Assembly (NCBI GenBank): GCA_039105265.1
Contig: JAPFFF010000044.1
Coordinates: forward strand, 806,001 to 870,000
Source: Tritrichomonas musculus
Lineage: Eukaryota > Parabasalia > Tritrichomonadida > Tritrichomonadidae
DNA length: 64,000 nt
Direction of reading: 5' to 3'
The position numbers were made by a program, and so were the translations under genes. The notes beneath the pieces were generated by a model. That model was given only the letters and a program-made list of their open reading frames with translations, searched no databases and was not told the origin of the DNA. Below are positions 9,876 to 18,838 of this stretch, piece after piece. Position 1 is the first letter of the stretch. The number at the start of each line of letters is the position of its first letter.

Positions 9876-10304
9876 TCAGTAATGAATATTAGCTTGCTTA
9901 ACATTAATTGGTTTAAAGTATCCAATCCTTCCTTTATTTCTTTCATCCGCTCTACCTTGTATTTCTCCTAATTTCTCTGGTTTCTTTAAGTATGGAGGAA
10001 GAATAGGAGCTTTGGGTGCTTTATCTTTCTTCAAATAATACCCTCCATCTGTAATACTAACAGGTGGTTCGTGTAATGGTTTTGTTTTATGTTGATTACT
10101 CTTTGGTGGTTTGACTGGTTTGTTTTCCATATACTTTGTTGGTGGTCTATTAATTCTTGGGTTAAACGTAACTGCGTAAGTATTGTCATTAGAAAATATG
10201 CCGAAGTGATTAAACTCTATTGTCTTCTCAGTCTTAGTTCCTTCATTAAACATTGCCCCTTCTGCTCCAACTGTAGTAGAATTGGGATTTCTGTACTTAT
10301 TCAT
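9876..10304 (-). CDS. conserved virion-type protein, family shared with element A
   Basis: A 142-residue protein matching the start of the element A gene at 44225. Shared features are a REG/GAEGAMFNE segment, EFxHFGxFSN, YxVTFNPxINRPPT and TKPLHEPPVSxTDGG. It is rich in Pro, Lys and Asn and looks extended, as expected for a capsid cement, linker or packaging protein. In both elements it lies on the far side of the MCP from the ATPase. I do not know its function. Confidence 0.7.
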   Translation of the reverse strand: MNKYRNPNSTTVGAEGAMFNEGTKTEKTIEFNHFGIFSNDNTYAVTFNPRINRPPTKYMENKPVKPPKSNQHKTKPLHEPPVSITDGGYYLKKDKAPKAPILPPYLKKPEKLGEIQGRADERNKGRIGYFKPINVKQANIHY

Positions 10305-10324
10305 TTCTTTTTCAAAAAAAAATT

Positions 10325-10350
10325 GGTCAGTCGAGATTCCGACTTACAGA
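10325..10350. repeat. GGTC..TCG..ATTCCGACT palindrome-like motif
   Basis: The sequence GGTCAGTCGAGATTCCGACT followed by TACAGAA lies between two minus-strand genes. It closely resembles the palindrome at 29094-29117 in element B (GGTCGGTCGGAATTCCGACT followed by AACCAGAA). A related GGTCGGAATTCTGACC lies inside the coding sequence at about 13533-13549. A shared regulatory or terminator role is possible. Confidence 0.5.
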
Positions 10351-10793
10351 ACTAGCTCTTGATGGAGACCGATAAATAGTTCAGGTGTATTTAATTCATA
10401 TTTCTTACGTAATTCCTCTATCATTGTTTTAGTCTTTTTAGATGCTAATTCTATTGAATAATTGTAATAACTGTATTCCTCATAATTTTGTTCCTTATTT
10501 GAACCATTAACAAAAAACTCATTCATTTTATAATTAATTTTCCTTCTTGAGTTAGTATTTAATACTATGTGTTCTATATCATATTCCTTAATTTTGTCCG
10601 GATATATCCTCCATACGTTCTTGTCCGCCTTAATTGATATGTAGATGACTTTTGCTAAATATTTATTTTTTGAAAGTTGAATTGGATATCGATCACAAAG
10701 GATAGCGAAATTACTTTCCTTAAAATCTTCTGGGTTATCAGCGAGGGAAATAACATTATTGACGTAATCATATACCTTGAATTGTTGCTCCAT
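10344..10793 (-). CDS. conserved small protein, family shared with B (153 aa)
   Basis: A 149-residue protein clearly related to 21423-21884 in element B: both begin with KVYDYxNxxI, continue with a CDRYPI segment, and end YYNYSI...KTKxxIEExRxKYxxNTPxLFxGxxQ. It is probably a compact alpha/beta protein with no membrane segment. A more distant relative may be the gene at 44799 in element C. In element A the MCP is followed directly by the 142-residue gene, so in D this gene and the neighbouring HNH gene form an extra block. Function unknown. Confidence 0.7.
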   Translation of the reverse strand: MEQQFKVYDYVNNVISLADNPEDFKESNFAILCDRYPIQLSKNKYLAKVIYISIKADKNVWRIYPDKIKEYDIEHIVLNTNSRRKINYKMNEFFVNGSNKEQNYEEYSYYNYSIELASKKTKTMIEELRKKYELNTPELFIGLHQELVL

Positions 10794-10829
10794 TTTGTAT
10801 GGAAATAAAAAAATATAAATAAAATTTTT

Positions 10830-11441
10830 TTAGTCTAATCCGTATTGTTGTTTGAAAGTATGGATGTAGAATGTTGTTTTAGTGTTATTAACATCTCTTG
10901 TCGCAATGAATTTTCTACCACTTTTAGCTGTATTAATGTGCATAACTCTATAAACATCATCAGTTATCCTTTGGTAAAAGATATCTTCTTCAGTTTCTTC
11001 ATTATAATAATAATAATATTCTTTTTCAGCAAATACTCTTCTTTCCTTTTTCAAATCATAGTGAGTAATAACAATTGCTTCGTCTGGTATATTGTCTATA
11101 AATTCATATGAAACGCCGTTGTTTGATGACTTGTTTCTCATGTTCTCTCTTACTGAAACCCAACGAAGATTGCTCAAATGATAATCAGATCTATCTTTAT
11201 TAAGGTGATCAACTTGAGGAAGATTATTCGGATTAGGTAAGAATTGCTTTGCTATGATTTGATGTTTGTTGATCTTGTTGCTATTAATACACACACTTGC
11301 ATAACCATTGCTTTTGTTTATGCATTCCTTTACTTCATAATGATTATCTTTTCTTCGAATGGTGTAGGGAAAATCATTTAAGATCTCATAATCAGGATAC
11401 TCATTTATTGTAACAAATTCGATTGCTTGTTGTTCTGTCAT
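10830..11441 (-). CDS. HNH endonuclease-like protein with C-terminal extension
   Basis: A 203-residue protein. Residues about 10-100 follow the NUMOD4-HNH plan: YEI...YTIRR, HQIIAKQFLPNPNN, then QVDHLNKDRSDYHLSNLRWV, where the DH and N residues match the HNH core. The C-terminal 100 residues form a Tyr/Glu-rich extension that I do not recognise. Such genes are usually freestanding homing-type nucleases. It is a relative of the shorter protein at 19615-19950 in element A. It lies between the MCP and the 149-residue gene, an interval absent in A, which suggests that it arrived as cargo. Confidence 0.75.
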   Translation of the reverse strand: MTEQQAIEFVTINEYPDYEILNDFPYTIRRKDNHYEVKECINKSNGYASVCINSNKINKHQIIAKQFLPNPNNLPQVDHLNKDRSDYHLSNLRWVSVRENMRNKSSNNGVSYEFIDNIPDEAIVITHYDLKKERRVFAEKEYYYYYNEETEEDIFYQRITDDVYRVMHINTAKSGRKFIATRDVNNTKTTFYIHTFKQQYGLD

Positions 11442-11509
11442 TTTGTATTTATGTATAGTGATAATAAAAAAATAAAATTAAATTAGAAAGATGCAATTAT
11501 TTTTGTTAC

Positions 11510-13156
11510 TTAATCCCTTGAGGTCAAGTCATAGTTCCCTAAGCGAACTATAGGTGGCATACCATTTGGTTGAACTAAGATAGATATAGATGAATCAAAT
11601 AAGAGACATATTAAAGGTGGAGTTTGAGTAGCTTTTGCATATGTATTGTCACCTGTTTCTTGTGTTACATTTATTTCAAAATTAATAGGTGACAAAGAGG
11701 TTAATCCTTGTTGATATGTATTATCAGTTTCTGTAGGTAATCCGATAAAGAAACTACTCTTGTAATTTGGATGAATTCCCTTTGTATACATAAATTTAGG
11801 TTTATTAGTAGCCGTATCTCTATCACAATATGTTAAACTGTCTACTACTTCCTTATTAAAACCACTTTGTCCTCCATTCACATTCATTGCGTTCTGACAA
11901 TATTCTAAGAACTCTGGGTATTCATCTGTCGTGCCAAATGGTTTAGCAGGAATGTTACCGTAACCTCCACAGTTTAATTGAAATGATTTAAAGTTAGGAT
12001 TCTTAAAGTATGTATGATGAGTATGCTTTATAGGAAATAATAGGTATATCGAATCAACAAAGCGAGGAGTGATTGTGCAAGTAGTCTTATCATTCGGATT
12101 ATTTAATGGGGTAGTAGTAGTGTAAACAGAAAGTGTTTGAGTAGGAAATGTTAGTGGATGAGTTGGATCAGCATACCTTTGAACAAGACTAGAGTAAATA
12201 TTATCCTCAATACCAAAGCACGGTATAATAGATGAACATTCAGTTATACGGTATTCAGCTACTTGAAATGTTTTCGAACTTGTATTCAGTTTAGTAAAGC
12301 TTATATTAACAGCTGCTGATGTTGTTCCTCTATTAACAGTTTCTACCTCTGTTCCTGTGTACATAGTGATTAGTTCGCCAATTGGTCTAAATTCATTAGT
12401 AATAGGTTCTAATTTATATTTTGAATTAGCACTATAATCATGTTCGAACTCTTTTCCTGGACCCATTGGACAACATACCATACCTGCACATGAAAAGAAT
12501 AATCGGAGTTCAATCTTGCCTGCAAATGTTGGAAGGTATTTAATATTGGATAATGGTAAGAACCTTCTTAAATCAATCTTTAGGTGAATTTTATATTTTT
12601 TGTCTTTCCATCCTTCGGCCCAATCAACAATAAATCCTGTTCTGCTGCCTGATTTACCATTCCATATATCTTTATGTCTAGCCTTTGAATATACATCTGC
12701 TCTCTTTGTTGTTTCATTGGCGCAACATGCAGTTAGAAATGATTCTTCGCAACCAAAGTTCTGGGTATATATCGTTATTCCGTTAGCTACTATTTCATAT
12801 TTCTCAACAGCATCTCTAGCATCCTTGAAACCAAACCATACTTTATTAAATTGGTATCCATCACCTGTTACTGCAGTTATCTTACTGTCAGCAACTTCTT
12901 TTATTTTTACTTCCATATCTGCTCTAATAAATCCATTATATATATCTGCAGTATTATTCGTATTAGGTGATATAATTGCACTTGTATATGAGCCTTGAGT
13001 TATTGGAGGCGATGGAGAATATGATGTTTGTGGACTAATTGTGTATTGCTTGTTGGTATCTGATAAGGCTATACAATTATCAACAATATCAAAATAGCTA
13101 GCAATTTGGGTACATGTTTCAGCTGACGTCCTTAGTTCAATTTCTGGATTTAACAT
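11510..13156 (-). CDS. mcp: major capsid protein (double jelly-roll type)
   Basis: A 548-residue protein, the expected Polinton MCP, which would form the pseudo-hexameric shell units. The start at 13156 (MLNPEIEL) is chosen because it aligns with the relative at 42511 and the upstream codons have no ATG. The N-terminus carries TSAExCTQIASYF; a strand pair near residue 90 carries VWFGFKDARDAVEKYEIVANG; and the second half has AGKIELRLFFS and many beta-rich stretches. The A homologue is similar along its length, and the MCPs of B and C share the FVGFK/WFGFK motif more distantly. Neighbours are the small coiled-coil protein, the pVI-like protein and the ATPase, a normal morphogenesis block. Confidence 0.85.
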   Translation of the reverse strand: MLNPEIELRTSAETCTQIASYFDIVDNCIALSDTNKQYTISPQTSYSPSPPITQGSYTSAIISPNTNNTADIYNGFIRADMEVKIKEVADSKITAVTGDGYQFNKVWFGFKDARDAVEKYEIVANGITIYTQNFGCEESFLTACCANETTKRADVYSKARHKDIWNGKSGSRTGFIVDWAEGWKDKKYKIHLKIDLRRFLPLSNIKYLPTFAGKIELRLFFSCAGMVCCPMGPGKEFEHDYSANSKYKLEPITNEFRPIGELITMYTGTEVETVNRGTTSAAVNISFTKLNTSSKTFQVAEYRITECSSIIPCFGIEDNIYSSLVQRYADPTHPLTFPTQTLSVYTTTTPLNNPNDKTTCTITPRFVDSIYLLFPIKHTHHTYFKNPNFKSFQLNCGGYGNIPAKPFGTTDEYPEFLEYCQNAMNVNGGQSGFNKEVVDSLTYCDRDTATNKPKFMYTKGIHPNYKSSFFIGLPTETDNTYQQGLTSLSPINFEINVTQETGDNTYAKATQTPPLICLLFDSSISILVQPNGMPPIVRLGNYDLTSRD

Positions 13157-13187
13157 ATTTTCTTTTGAGAAAAATAACAAAAGCAAA

Positions 13188-13742
13188 TTAAATCATATCA
13201 GAGAAAATATTATTTCGTCTTCTACGAATAGGTTGAGGTGGGATTACTTGTATTGGTTCCTCTTCTGATTCGTCTTCTATTTGATTTGGTTCTTGGCTCA
13301 AGGCGTTTATGTATTGTGGCTGAGTAAACTGTGGATAATATGGTTTTCTCATTTGTTTTTGTATTACATCTTTTATCATTTTCTTCTGTTCCTTCTTAGC
13401 CCTTTCGTTTTTAAACTCTTCACCTAATAGCTTTAATTGGTTTAGTATTTCTATATTTATTGTTGGATCATATACTTGTTTTGGTTGTTCTTCTATTATT
13501 GGTTTTTTGGGTTTTGGTATTTCCTCAGGTGGGTCGGAATTCTGACCAACAACTTTTTCTTCAATCGTTTCTGTTTTAGTTAATGGTTCAGGTGGTGGTT
13601 TCGTTAATGGTTGCTCTCTTCTTTTTACTATATATTTGTTTTCTTTTTTGGTAGGAAGTACATCCCAATCAGGGTCCTCACGACCATTAAGCCAGTTCTG
13701 TATTACTTGTAATCTTTTTGATCCTGTCAAATGCTTAGACAT
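13188..13742 (-). CDS. coiled-coil virion protein, family shared with element A
   Basis: A 184-residue protein with a conserved start (MSKHLTGSKRL, then WLNGR, DPDW, VLPTKK) found again at 41977-42492. The middle is Pro/Lys/Glu-rich and extended, followed by a charged helix with KEQKKMIKDVIQKQM, and a conserved end RRRNNIFSDMI. It is likely a minor capsid or scaffold-like linker. It lies 31 bp downstream of the MCP stop-to-start interval and is transcribed in the same direction. Confidence 0.7.
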   Translation of the reverse strand: MSKHLTGSKRLQVIQNWLNGREDPDWDVLPTKKENKYIVKRREQPLTKPPPEPLTKTETIEEKVVGQNSDPPEEIPKPKKPIIEEQPKQVYDPTINIEILNQLKLLGEEFKNERAKKEQKKMIKDVIQKQMRKPYYPQFTQPQYINALSQEPNQIEDESEEEPIQVIPPQPIRRRRNNIFSDMI

Positions 13743-13773
13743 TTAATTGATAAAAAAATCATTTTATTGAGTT

Positions 13774-14307
13774 TTATTGAGTTTTCTTTGTTTTTCTTGA
13801 TTTCTTTCTCTTTCTTTTATTCAATTTCGCTATATGTGCTTCTGCTTCGTCCACATATTTACTTCTGTTCTGATATATTTTATAAGCAGCTGGCTTTCTC
13901 GAATAATGAATGCGTGGAAAATCTGCATACATTACATTACTACCTAACGGATTAGGTTGTCTTTCTGCTATATTCTTTTCTAATGCTGCCTTTACTTCTC
14001 CTTCTCTTATTCCACTTGCTATTGTTGTCAATCCTTTACCTATACCTATTGCTGCTGGATTACCCGTTATTGTTCCCAAAGCTTGTGTTGCTCCTCCTAT
14101 AGTATTTAATATTGGTGCCTTATTTTTCCAAGCCCATTTACCAGCTTTACCAACTGCACTATCACCAATGAATTTACCTACTTTACCAACACCAGATTTT
14201 ACCGAATTCCATGCATTATTTATAAACTTACCCAAAAATCCACCACCAGAATTTTGCGATGTCGTTTGTTCAATTTTATCTGTTTCAGAACCTTCATTCA
14301 TTGTCAT
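13774..14307 (-). CDS. Gly/Ala-rich amphipathic minor virion protein (pVI/pX-like)
   Basis: A 177-residue protein. An N-terminal region with GGGFLGKFINNAWNSVKSG and a repeated GKVGKF/GKAGKW pattern is followed by a hydrophobic Gly/Ala segment (about residues 60-95) and a basic Lys/Arg-rich tail. This recalls the membrane-active or core minor proteins next to the ATPase in Polintons and adenoviruses. Relatives by position and composition lie at 41472 (A), 36371 (B) and 48557 (C). Membrane disruption during entry is an inference from composition. Confidence 0.6.
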   Translation of the reverse strand: MTMNEGSETDKIEQTTSQNSGGGFLGKFINNAWNSVKSGVGKVGKFIGDSAVGKAGKWAWKNKAPILNTIGGATQALGTITGNPAAIGIGKGLTTIASGIREGEVKAALEKNIAERQPNPLGSNVMYADFPRIHYSRKPAAYKIYQNRSKYVDEAEAHIAKLNKRKRKKSRKTKKTQ

Positions 14308-14313
14308 TTAATA

Positions 14314-15168
14314 TCAGTCAAAGTAATATTTATTGGCGGTTATGTTCATAATAAATTTTGAATGAAGATCTCTATGCTGTAAATATTCTTTTACCGTCTT
14401 CTTGATATTAAGGTTGTTATTTGTTTGTTGAAGCAAGGAAGTAAAATCTTCTTCTGAGTATCCACTATAGCATATGATATCCGTGGCCAATCTTTTTGCA
14501 TTTATGTGTACGAATCTGATTGTCTGAATAGCCATGATGCAGGTAATATTATAATGTCTTGTCTTGGTTAATAGTCTAAGGAATTCAGTATTGTTATGTG
14601 TCAATAAATCACTTCCTGCACAGTCATCCAATATTATTAGTGTGTTATATGGGTAAGAAGAGGTTTGGTATTTTACTAACTTATTGGCTATATATACTAT
14701 TCTATCATCTATTTCTTGGAGGGAGTGCTTGTTTATAAGTCTCTGCATTTCTTCATTTGTTTCCTTCATTTTTGATAATACATGTTTAACCATTGCATAA
14801 TATTTTATTTTTCTTTTGAGGTGTTTCTTTAGGTAATCCATCAATTGGGATTCATTAAGATATACTATTGGTGTCTTTACCTCTTTACTCATTGCCTCAG
14901 CCGTTTTGTCTGCTTTTCCAGAACTTGAGCAAAATATTATTTTTTGATAGTACGGATGCTTAAATAGACGTTCAGTAATTAGTATGTGTTTCCACAACCA
15001 ATAACTCTTACCTGCACCTGGTTTACCAATAAGAAAATAAATTCCATTCGTACTAAATGGATATGAAGGATGGAGAGGTTTCATCAGTGCTGCCTCTATC
15101 TCTTTCTGGTTCTTCTTCATTGTCTTTTGGATTAAGGATTCCACTTCTTTCATTATTTGTTTAGACAT
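14314..15168 (-). CDS. A32-like (FtsK-HerA superfamily) DNA-packaging ATPase
   Basis: A 284-residue protein that would pump element DNA into capsids. Walker A GKPGAGKS is near residues 50-57, Walker B LIILDDCAG near 178-186, and a sensor-like AIQTIRF near 212, all in the order expected for viral packaging ATPases. It lies 10 bp from the integrase gene, with the same strand and order as in element A, whose ATPase at 40587 is similar throughout. Length fits the Polinton family. Confidence 0.9.
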   Translation of the reverse strand: MSKQIMKEVESLIQKTMKKNQKEIEAALMKPLHPSYPFSTNGIYFLIGKPGAGKSYWLWKHILITERLFKHPYYQKIIFCSSSGKADKTAEAMSKEVKTPIVYLNESQLMDYLKKHLKRKIKYYAMVKHVLSKMKETNEEMQRLINKHSLQEIDDRIVYIANKLVKYQTSSYPYNTLIILDDCAGSDLLTHNNTEFLRLLTKTRHYNITCIMAIQTIRFVHINAKRLATDIICYSGYSEEDFTSLLQQTNNNLNIKKTVKEYLQHRDLHSKFIMNITANKYYFD

Positions 15169-15178
15169 TTATTTGTGG

Positions 15179-16264
15179 TTAAATCCATTTCTTTATATTG
15201 TTGGGTATATTTTTCTTCTTTGACCAGTAATCCACTTCAAGATTAGATAGCTTTGTTGGAGCACCTTCTCGTAAATTTTTAGCCGGTATGATGTCTTCTG
15301 TACCTTCGCTGTATTTAATTTTATATTTGTTCTTTGTTGTATCATAAGAAATAATCTTCTCCACAATACCTCTCTTGCCTCCCTTAAGTGTTTGTGCAAT
15401 ATTTTTGTTTTGTGTCTTGATTAACCTATAACCAGGGAGTTTGTCTATTGACTCATCTTTGGACTTAATTATAAATTGGTTCCCAGCCTTTGAATCAACT
15501 ATATATGCTTCCTTGCTTACCTTGTTCCTGCGCTTCGAAAATGGCTCCTTAGCCTGAATAATTCTAACTCTATCATTTGGCTTAAAGTCATATGGATTGT
15601 TTTGCGACTTGGTTTTTACATATTCTTTTTCATCTTTCTCTGTCATCTCGTTTGGTATCTTATAGTCCAATGATCTGTGGGGAGAATTGTTGTATGAATC
15701 TATTAAACTATCCATTTCTTTCTCATTGATGAACCTGTTCTCGCCTACCATGTCTCTAATCGTTCTCATGAACCTATTTATGATACCTAGTACATTATGA
15801 TTATTATCCTCGGTAGTAGTGTAAACAATATTTTTGGTCTTCATCAACTGTAATACATCATTGGACAAGTAAGCAGCATCCTGGTCTGATGTTATCGAAT
15901 AGACATCTGGCTCGTCCTCAAAAAATTTATTTAATGCCTGGGCTACCTCTTTTGCACCTTTCCCCTTCATTGGATAACAATATGCTTTTCTTGTGTTAAT
16001 ATTAATTAGCATCAAATAGTTGAGACCATCCTTTGTCTTATCATTGATGAATGTGTCCATTTGATATCCCCCAGAGTGTTTAGAATAGATATTCATAAAC
16101 TTTGCCTTTGGTACCTTAACATCATGTACTATCTTCCTTAAATAATCTAATGCGGCTTCTTCTGTGAATCCATATCGTTTTGCGAGTGGAACAAATTTAG
16201 AGGCAGATCTCCAAGGAAAAAAAGAATGAAGCTCATTAATTGTCTTAAAATGCTTTTTGTTCAT
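15179..16264 (-). CDS. int: retroviral-type (rve) integrase of Polinton
   Basis: A 361-residue integrase that would join element ends to host DNA with 6-bp duplications. The RNase H-like core begins at YQMDTFI (about residues 66-72) and continues with YLMLININTRKAYCYPM, SITSDQDAAYL (about 115-125) and NHNVLGIINRFMRTIRD. After the core come the NNSPHRSLD segment typical of rve proteins and an SH3-like tail with FKPNDRVRI. A second small beta-rich tail domain, rich in Lys, may bind chromatin. The relative at 39458 in element A is similar along its full length. Confidence 0.9.
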   Translation of the reverse strand: MNKKHFKTINELHSFFPWRSASKFVPLAKRYGFTEEAALDYLRKIVHDVKVPKAKFMNIYSKHSGGYQMDTFINDKTKDGLNYLMLININTRKAYCYPMKGKGAKEVAQALNKFFEDEPDVYSITSDQDAAYLSNDVLQLMKTKNIVYTTTEDNNHNVLGIINRFMRTIRDMVGENRFINEKEMDSLIDSYNNSPHRSLDYKIPNEMTEKDEKEYVKTKSQNNPYDFKPNDRVRIIQAKEPFSKRRNKVSKEAYIVDSKAGNQFIIKSKDESIDKLPGYRLIKTQNKNIAQTLKGGKRGIVEKIISYDTTKNKYKIKYSEGTEDIIPAKNLREGAPTKLSNLEVDYWSKKKNIPNNIKKWI

Positions 16265-16275
16265 TTAAATTAGTC

Positions 16276-17586
16276 TTAAATGTAAAGCATCTTCTTAAAT
16301 GGTAATAATTGCATTTCAATGACAAATGATTCATTGTTTGGTACCAGAACAGGAATATTATTATGACGCCCTGAATATAATTCTATCCAAAATCGTTGAT
16401 CAGTTGAGTTCAGTTTGAAGTACTTGATAGGACTGAAGTATATTTGACTATTACCTAAATAATATTTATTTGATTGCTCAGCTATTGATGAATATACTTT
16501 ACACGAATGTCTATCCCAAATATTTTTAAAATCTAATCTTCTGCACCATTTATCATTAAAATCATCAGGATTATTTTGGTATGGTTTATCTCCTATATTA
16601 AATAAATCAGCAAAATCAGTATTCTTATAGTTAGAATCTGTTCTATTACTTTCTATAAAATTAATCTTGAAATCAACATAGTATAGACCTAATTCGACAA
16701 AATCATTTTCCCCTGGTATTGGTTTTGGTGTAGGTGTTGGTGTAGGTGTAGGTTCATAATCGGTTATCTCTGGTGCCATATATATAAATGATGGTTTGGA
16801 AATTGTATTCTTTTCTAAGTTCTGTGGTGAAAAAATGGTTTCAATAAATGCTTTCTTATCATAATCATAATATCCATCCATTTGAAAATCGTTTCGGCTT
16901 CTATCAATCTTATCTTGGCGAAAGAGCGGAATAATATTTTCTTCATGCTCTTTAAACCAATTATCGATTTTTGTTTTATATTCTTGATACTTTTCTCGGG
17001 CATTAAATAGAAATGTTAACACATCTTTCACAAAATAGAAACGTCCAAATAATGGATTAATATATTCTTTGGTGATAGCTTTATATTGTTCCAATATTTT
17101 ATTCCAAGAATCAGCTGTTACTTTACAATCTTTTAAGAATGCTTCATTATATGTATTAAATACTTTATCTAATTGGTCATTTATATCATCAAATATTTTT
17201 CTCATATCATTATCAGTCGATAACCAAGATATAACATGGATTGTTAATTCTATTTTTGATTTTTTTGGTAATTTGTCATATATTTCGTCATTATTTATTT
17301 TTTTATTTTTATCCTTTGCCTTTTCTTCCTTTACCTTTTCATCAAAGTCCTTCCTCAAATATTTTCGAATGCTAAAATCAAATTCTAATTTTCTTCTTCG
17401 AGCCATTAAATAAATACTTCTTACGCCTACAATTGATTCCCCTCTATTCGAAGTACACCATTCTTGAGGAAAATTAAAGTAATATCGATTAGGTTTGCTT
17501 GGGTCTTGTTCTCCATCTTCTAAAAAGTAAGCATATTCAATTGGTATAGGTGTTGTTTCTTCTGCGGGATTAAGTGTTGGATACAT
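16276..17586 (-). CDS. penton-like minor capsid protein
   Basis: A 436-residue protein; the start at 17586 (MYPTLNP) matches the relative at 38450 and the upstream codons have no other ATG. Shared parts with element A are the N-terminal PIxxAYFLEDxxxD, YYFNFPxEW, GESIVGxRS segment and the C-terminal WDRxSCKxYSSIxEQ, SPIKYFKLNS, WIxxYS and SFVIEMQ segments. It has an inserted charged helical region (about residues 85-260) and a Pro-Thr linker near 305 compared with the 333-residue relative. The assignment as the single jelly-roll penton protein rests on its place beside integrase and ATPase and its beta-rich ends. Confidence 0.65.
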   Translation of the reverse strand: MYPTLNPAEETTPIPIEYAYFLEDGEQDPSKPNRYYFNFPQEWCTSNRGESIVGVRSIYLMARRRKLEFDFSIRKYLRKDFDEKVKEEKAKDKNKKINNDEIYDKLPKKSKIELTIHVISWLSTDNDMRKIFDDINDQLDKVFNTYNEAFLKDCKVTADSWNKILEQYKAITKEYINPLFGRFYFVKDVLTFLFNAREKYQEYKTKIDNWFKEHEENIIPLFRQDKIDRSRNDFQMDGYYDYDKKAFIETIFSPQNLEKNTISKPSFIYMAPEITDYEPTPTPTPTPKPIPGENDFVELGLYYVDFKINFIESNRTDSNYKNTDFADLFNIGDKPYQNNPDDFNDKWCRRLDFKNIWDRHSCKVYSSIAEQSNKYYLGNSQIYFSPIKYFKLNSTDQRFWIELYSGRHNNIPVLVPNNESFVIEMQLLPFKKMLYI

Positions 17587-17872
17587 TTTTATAAAAATAT
17601 TAAAATATAAAAACAAAAGTGCAAAAACCAACCCTGAGAGGCCTTTTTCTGAATTACTTATAAAAGAGATCTACTTCAAATGAAATCCTTATTGAAAGGA
17701 GCCGTCCGTTAACTAGGGGAAGTTAATGGCCTCGATCAGGAAGATGGAAACTTAACTCAATAAGTTTTTTGTTTGCGGAATAATTGTTAACGAACAACTC
17801 ACAACTTAGCCACAAATCCAAGTTTTCACAGATTTCACTCAAAGTCCACTCTTTCTCATAACTCAGAAAAAA

Positions 17873-17937
17873 TGCGTTCCGGATATATGTCGAACCTAGG
17901 ATGTTAGGTAGGGAGTTTAACCATTACGACACACGCA
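17873..17937 (-). pseudogene. tRNA-like fragment
   Basis: Read on the minus strand, 65 bases carry an A-box-like GTCGTAATGGTTAA and a B-box-like GGTTCGACAT at roughly tRNA spacing, with a 5-bp acceptor-like pairing (TGCGT/ACGCA). It is shorter than a tRNA and the T arm does not pair well, so it is read as a decayed tRNA or tRNA-derived SINE piece. Confidence 0.3.
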
Positions 17938-18065
17938 TAGACAAAGATGGAAACTCGATTTTGAATAAATATAAAACCAAATAAATATTGAAATATATTG
18001 TAATAACTCAAATAATATATTCAGAATTTAGTTTTAAAAATAAACCATCCAAAAATATTCTTGTA

Positions 18066-18119
18066 TGGGGTCATAGCTCAATGGAAATATTTGGTGGAAA
18101 GTTACATGGTTCGAAAAAT
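18066..18119 (+). pseudogene. tRNA-like fragment
   Basis: The stretch contains TAGCTCAATGG (good A-box match) and, 26 bases on, GGTTCGAAAA (partial B-box). No cloverleaf with a closed acceptor stem is visible. Like the fragment at 17873 it is probably tRNA-derived. Confidence 0.3.
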
Positions 18120-18296
18120 AGAAAGTCCGACATTTTTTATAAAAATTAATTTTAATAAATTATAACCATAAACTTGTAAAAATAATAAAAAATTTTATCT
18201 ATCAATTTATTAATAAAATTTTCTTTCACAAATATTATAATTTTAAAGGAAAAAATTTTATTTCTCAAATTTGATGAAAATTTTAGGACTATTTGT

Positions 18297-18346
18297 GAAG
18301 TACTTTAAAGAACTTTATAGAACTTTGAAGAACTTTAAAGTACTTC
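18297..18346. repeat. perfect 14-bp inverted repeat with ACTTT-rich centre
   Basis: GAAGTACTTTAAAG at the left is matched exactly by CTTTAAAGTACTTC at the right, around a 22-base centre made of GAACTTT-like repeats. It could fold into a long hairpin. It lies in AT-rich DNA without genes; function unknown. Confidence 0.7.
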
Positions 18347-18791
18347 TCCAAAATTTAAATTCAAAAAGTGGAACAAAAATTTTGAAAAATTAATTAAAAT
18401 TTATAATAAAATAATAAAAATTTATATTCAAAAAGAGAAAAATAATATTAAAATATCTTGATGTCTAGTTAACTTTTTAAGAATATTTTTATAAAATCTT
18501 TTCAAAATATTTGAGAGAAAAAAATATACTTCTGGCATAAAAATATTTGAGAGAAAATATTAACTCAATCAAAACTCAATTTTTCGGGGTCGTGCCTATA
18601 CAAGAAATACCGTATTTTCGGGTGTAGAATTCAAAAAACACCATTAGAAAGCTCAAAAACTACTCCATACCTTGGAAATGACATTGGTGGAATAGTCAAA
18701 GTAGAGAGTGTGTACTTACGATAGGTTTTCAGAGGGTATTTGGCCGGGTAGCGAGGCCCAAGCGAAGGTGTACCTGAGCTTGGTGGCGAGC

Positions 18792-18838
18792 AGTGTAGGC
18801 GGTGGCGAAGTATGAGACACCGCCTATACTATACTACT
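18792..18838. repeat. GC-rich hairpin next to a Polinton-terminus-like end
   Basis: AGTGTAGGCGGTG (18792-18804) pairs with CACCGCCTATACT (18818-18830) with one mismatch. It is followed by ATACTACT, so the reverse complement from 18838 reads AGTAGTATAG, sharing its first nine bases with the proven ends of B, C and E (AGTAGTATATGT). It could be the right end of element D or another Polinton. No matching left end or duplication can be shown. Confidence 0.35.

Larger units (their letters stand above)
1..17640. mobile_element. Polinton element D (partial, runs off left edge)
   Basis: A Polinton/Maverick-type element recognised by its linked set of pPolB, rve-type integrase, A32-like packaging ATPase, major capsid protein and penton-like protein. 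Capsid and packaging genes run on the minus strand from the right; pPolB and two others run on the plus strand at the left. The left end is outside the window. The right end is uncertain: the last recognisable gene starts at 17,586, and a sequence resembling a Polinton terminus lies at 18,830-18,838. The genes seen look whole, with no obvious breaks. Its order matches element A from the penton-like gene to the 142-residue gene. Age cannot be judged because no pair of ends is visible. Confidence 0.85.

Noticed and set aside
17873-18119. Functional tRNA genes
   Set aside because: Box-like motifs are present, but arms do not pair into a full cloverleaf and one fragment is too short.
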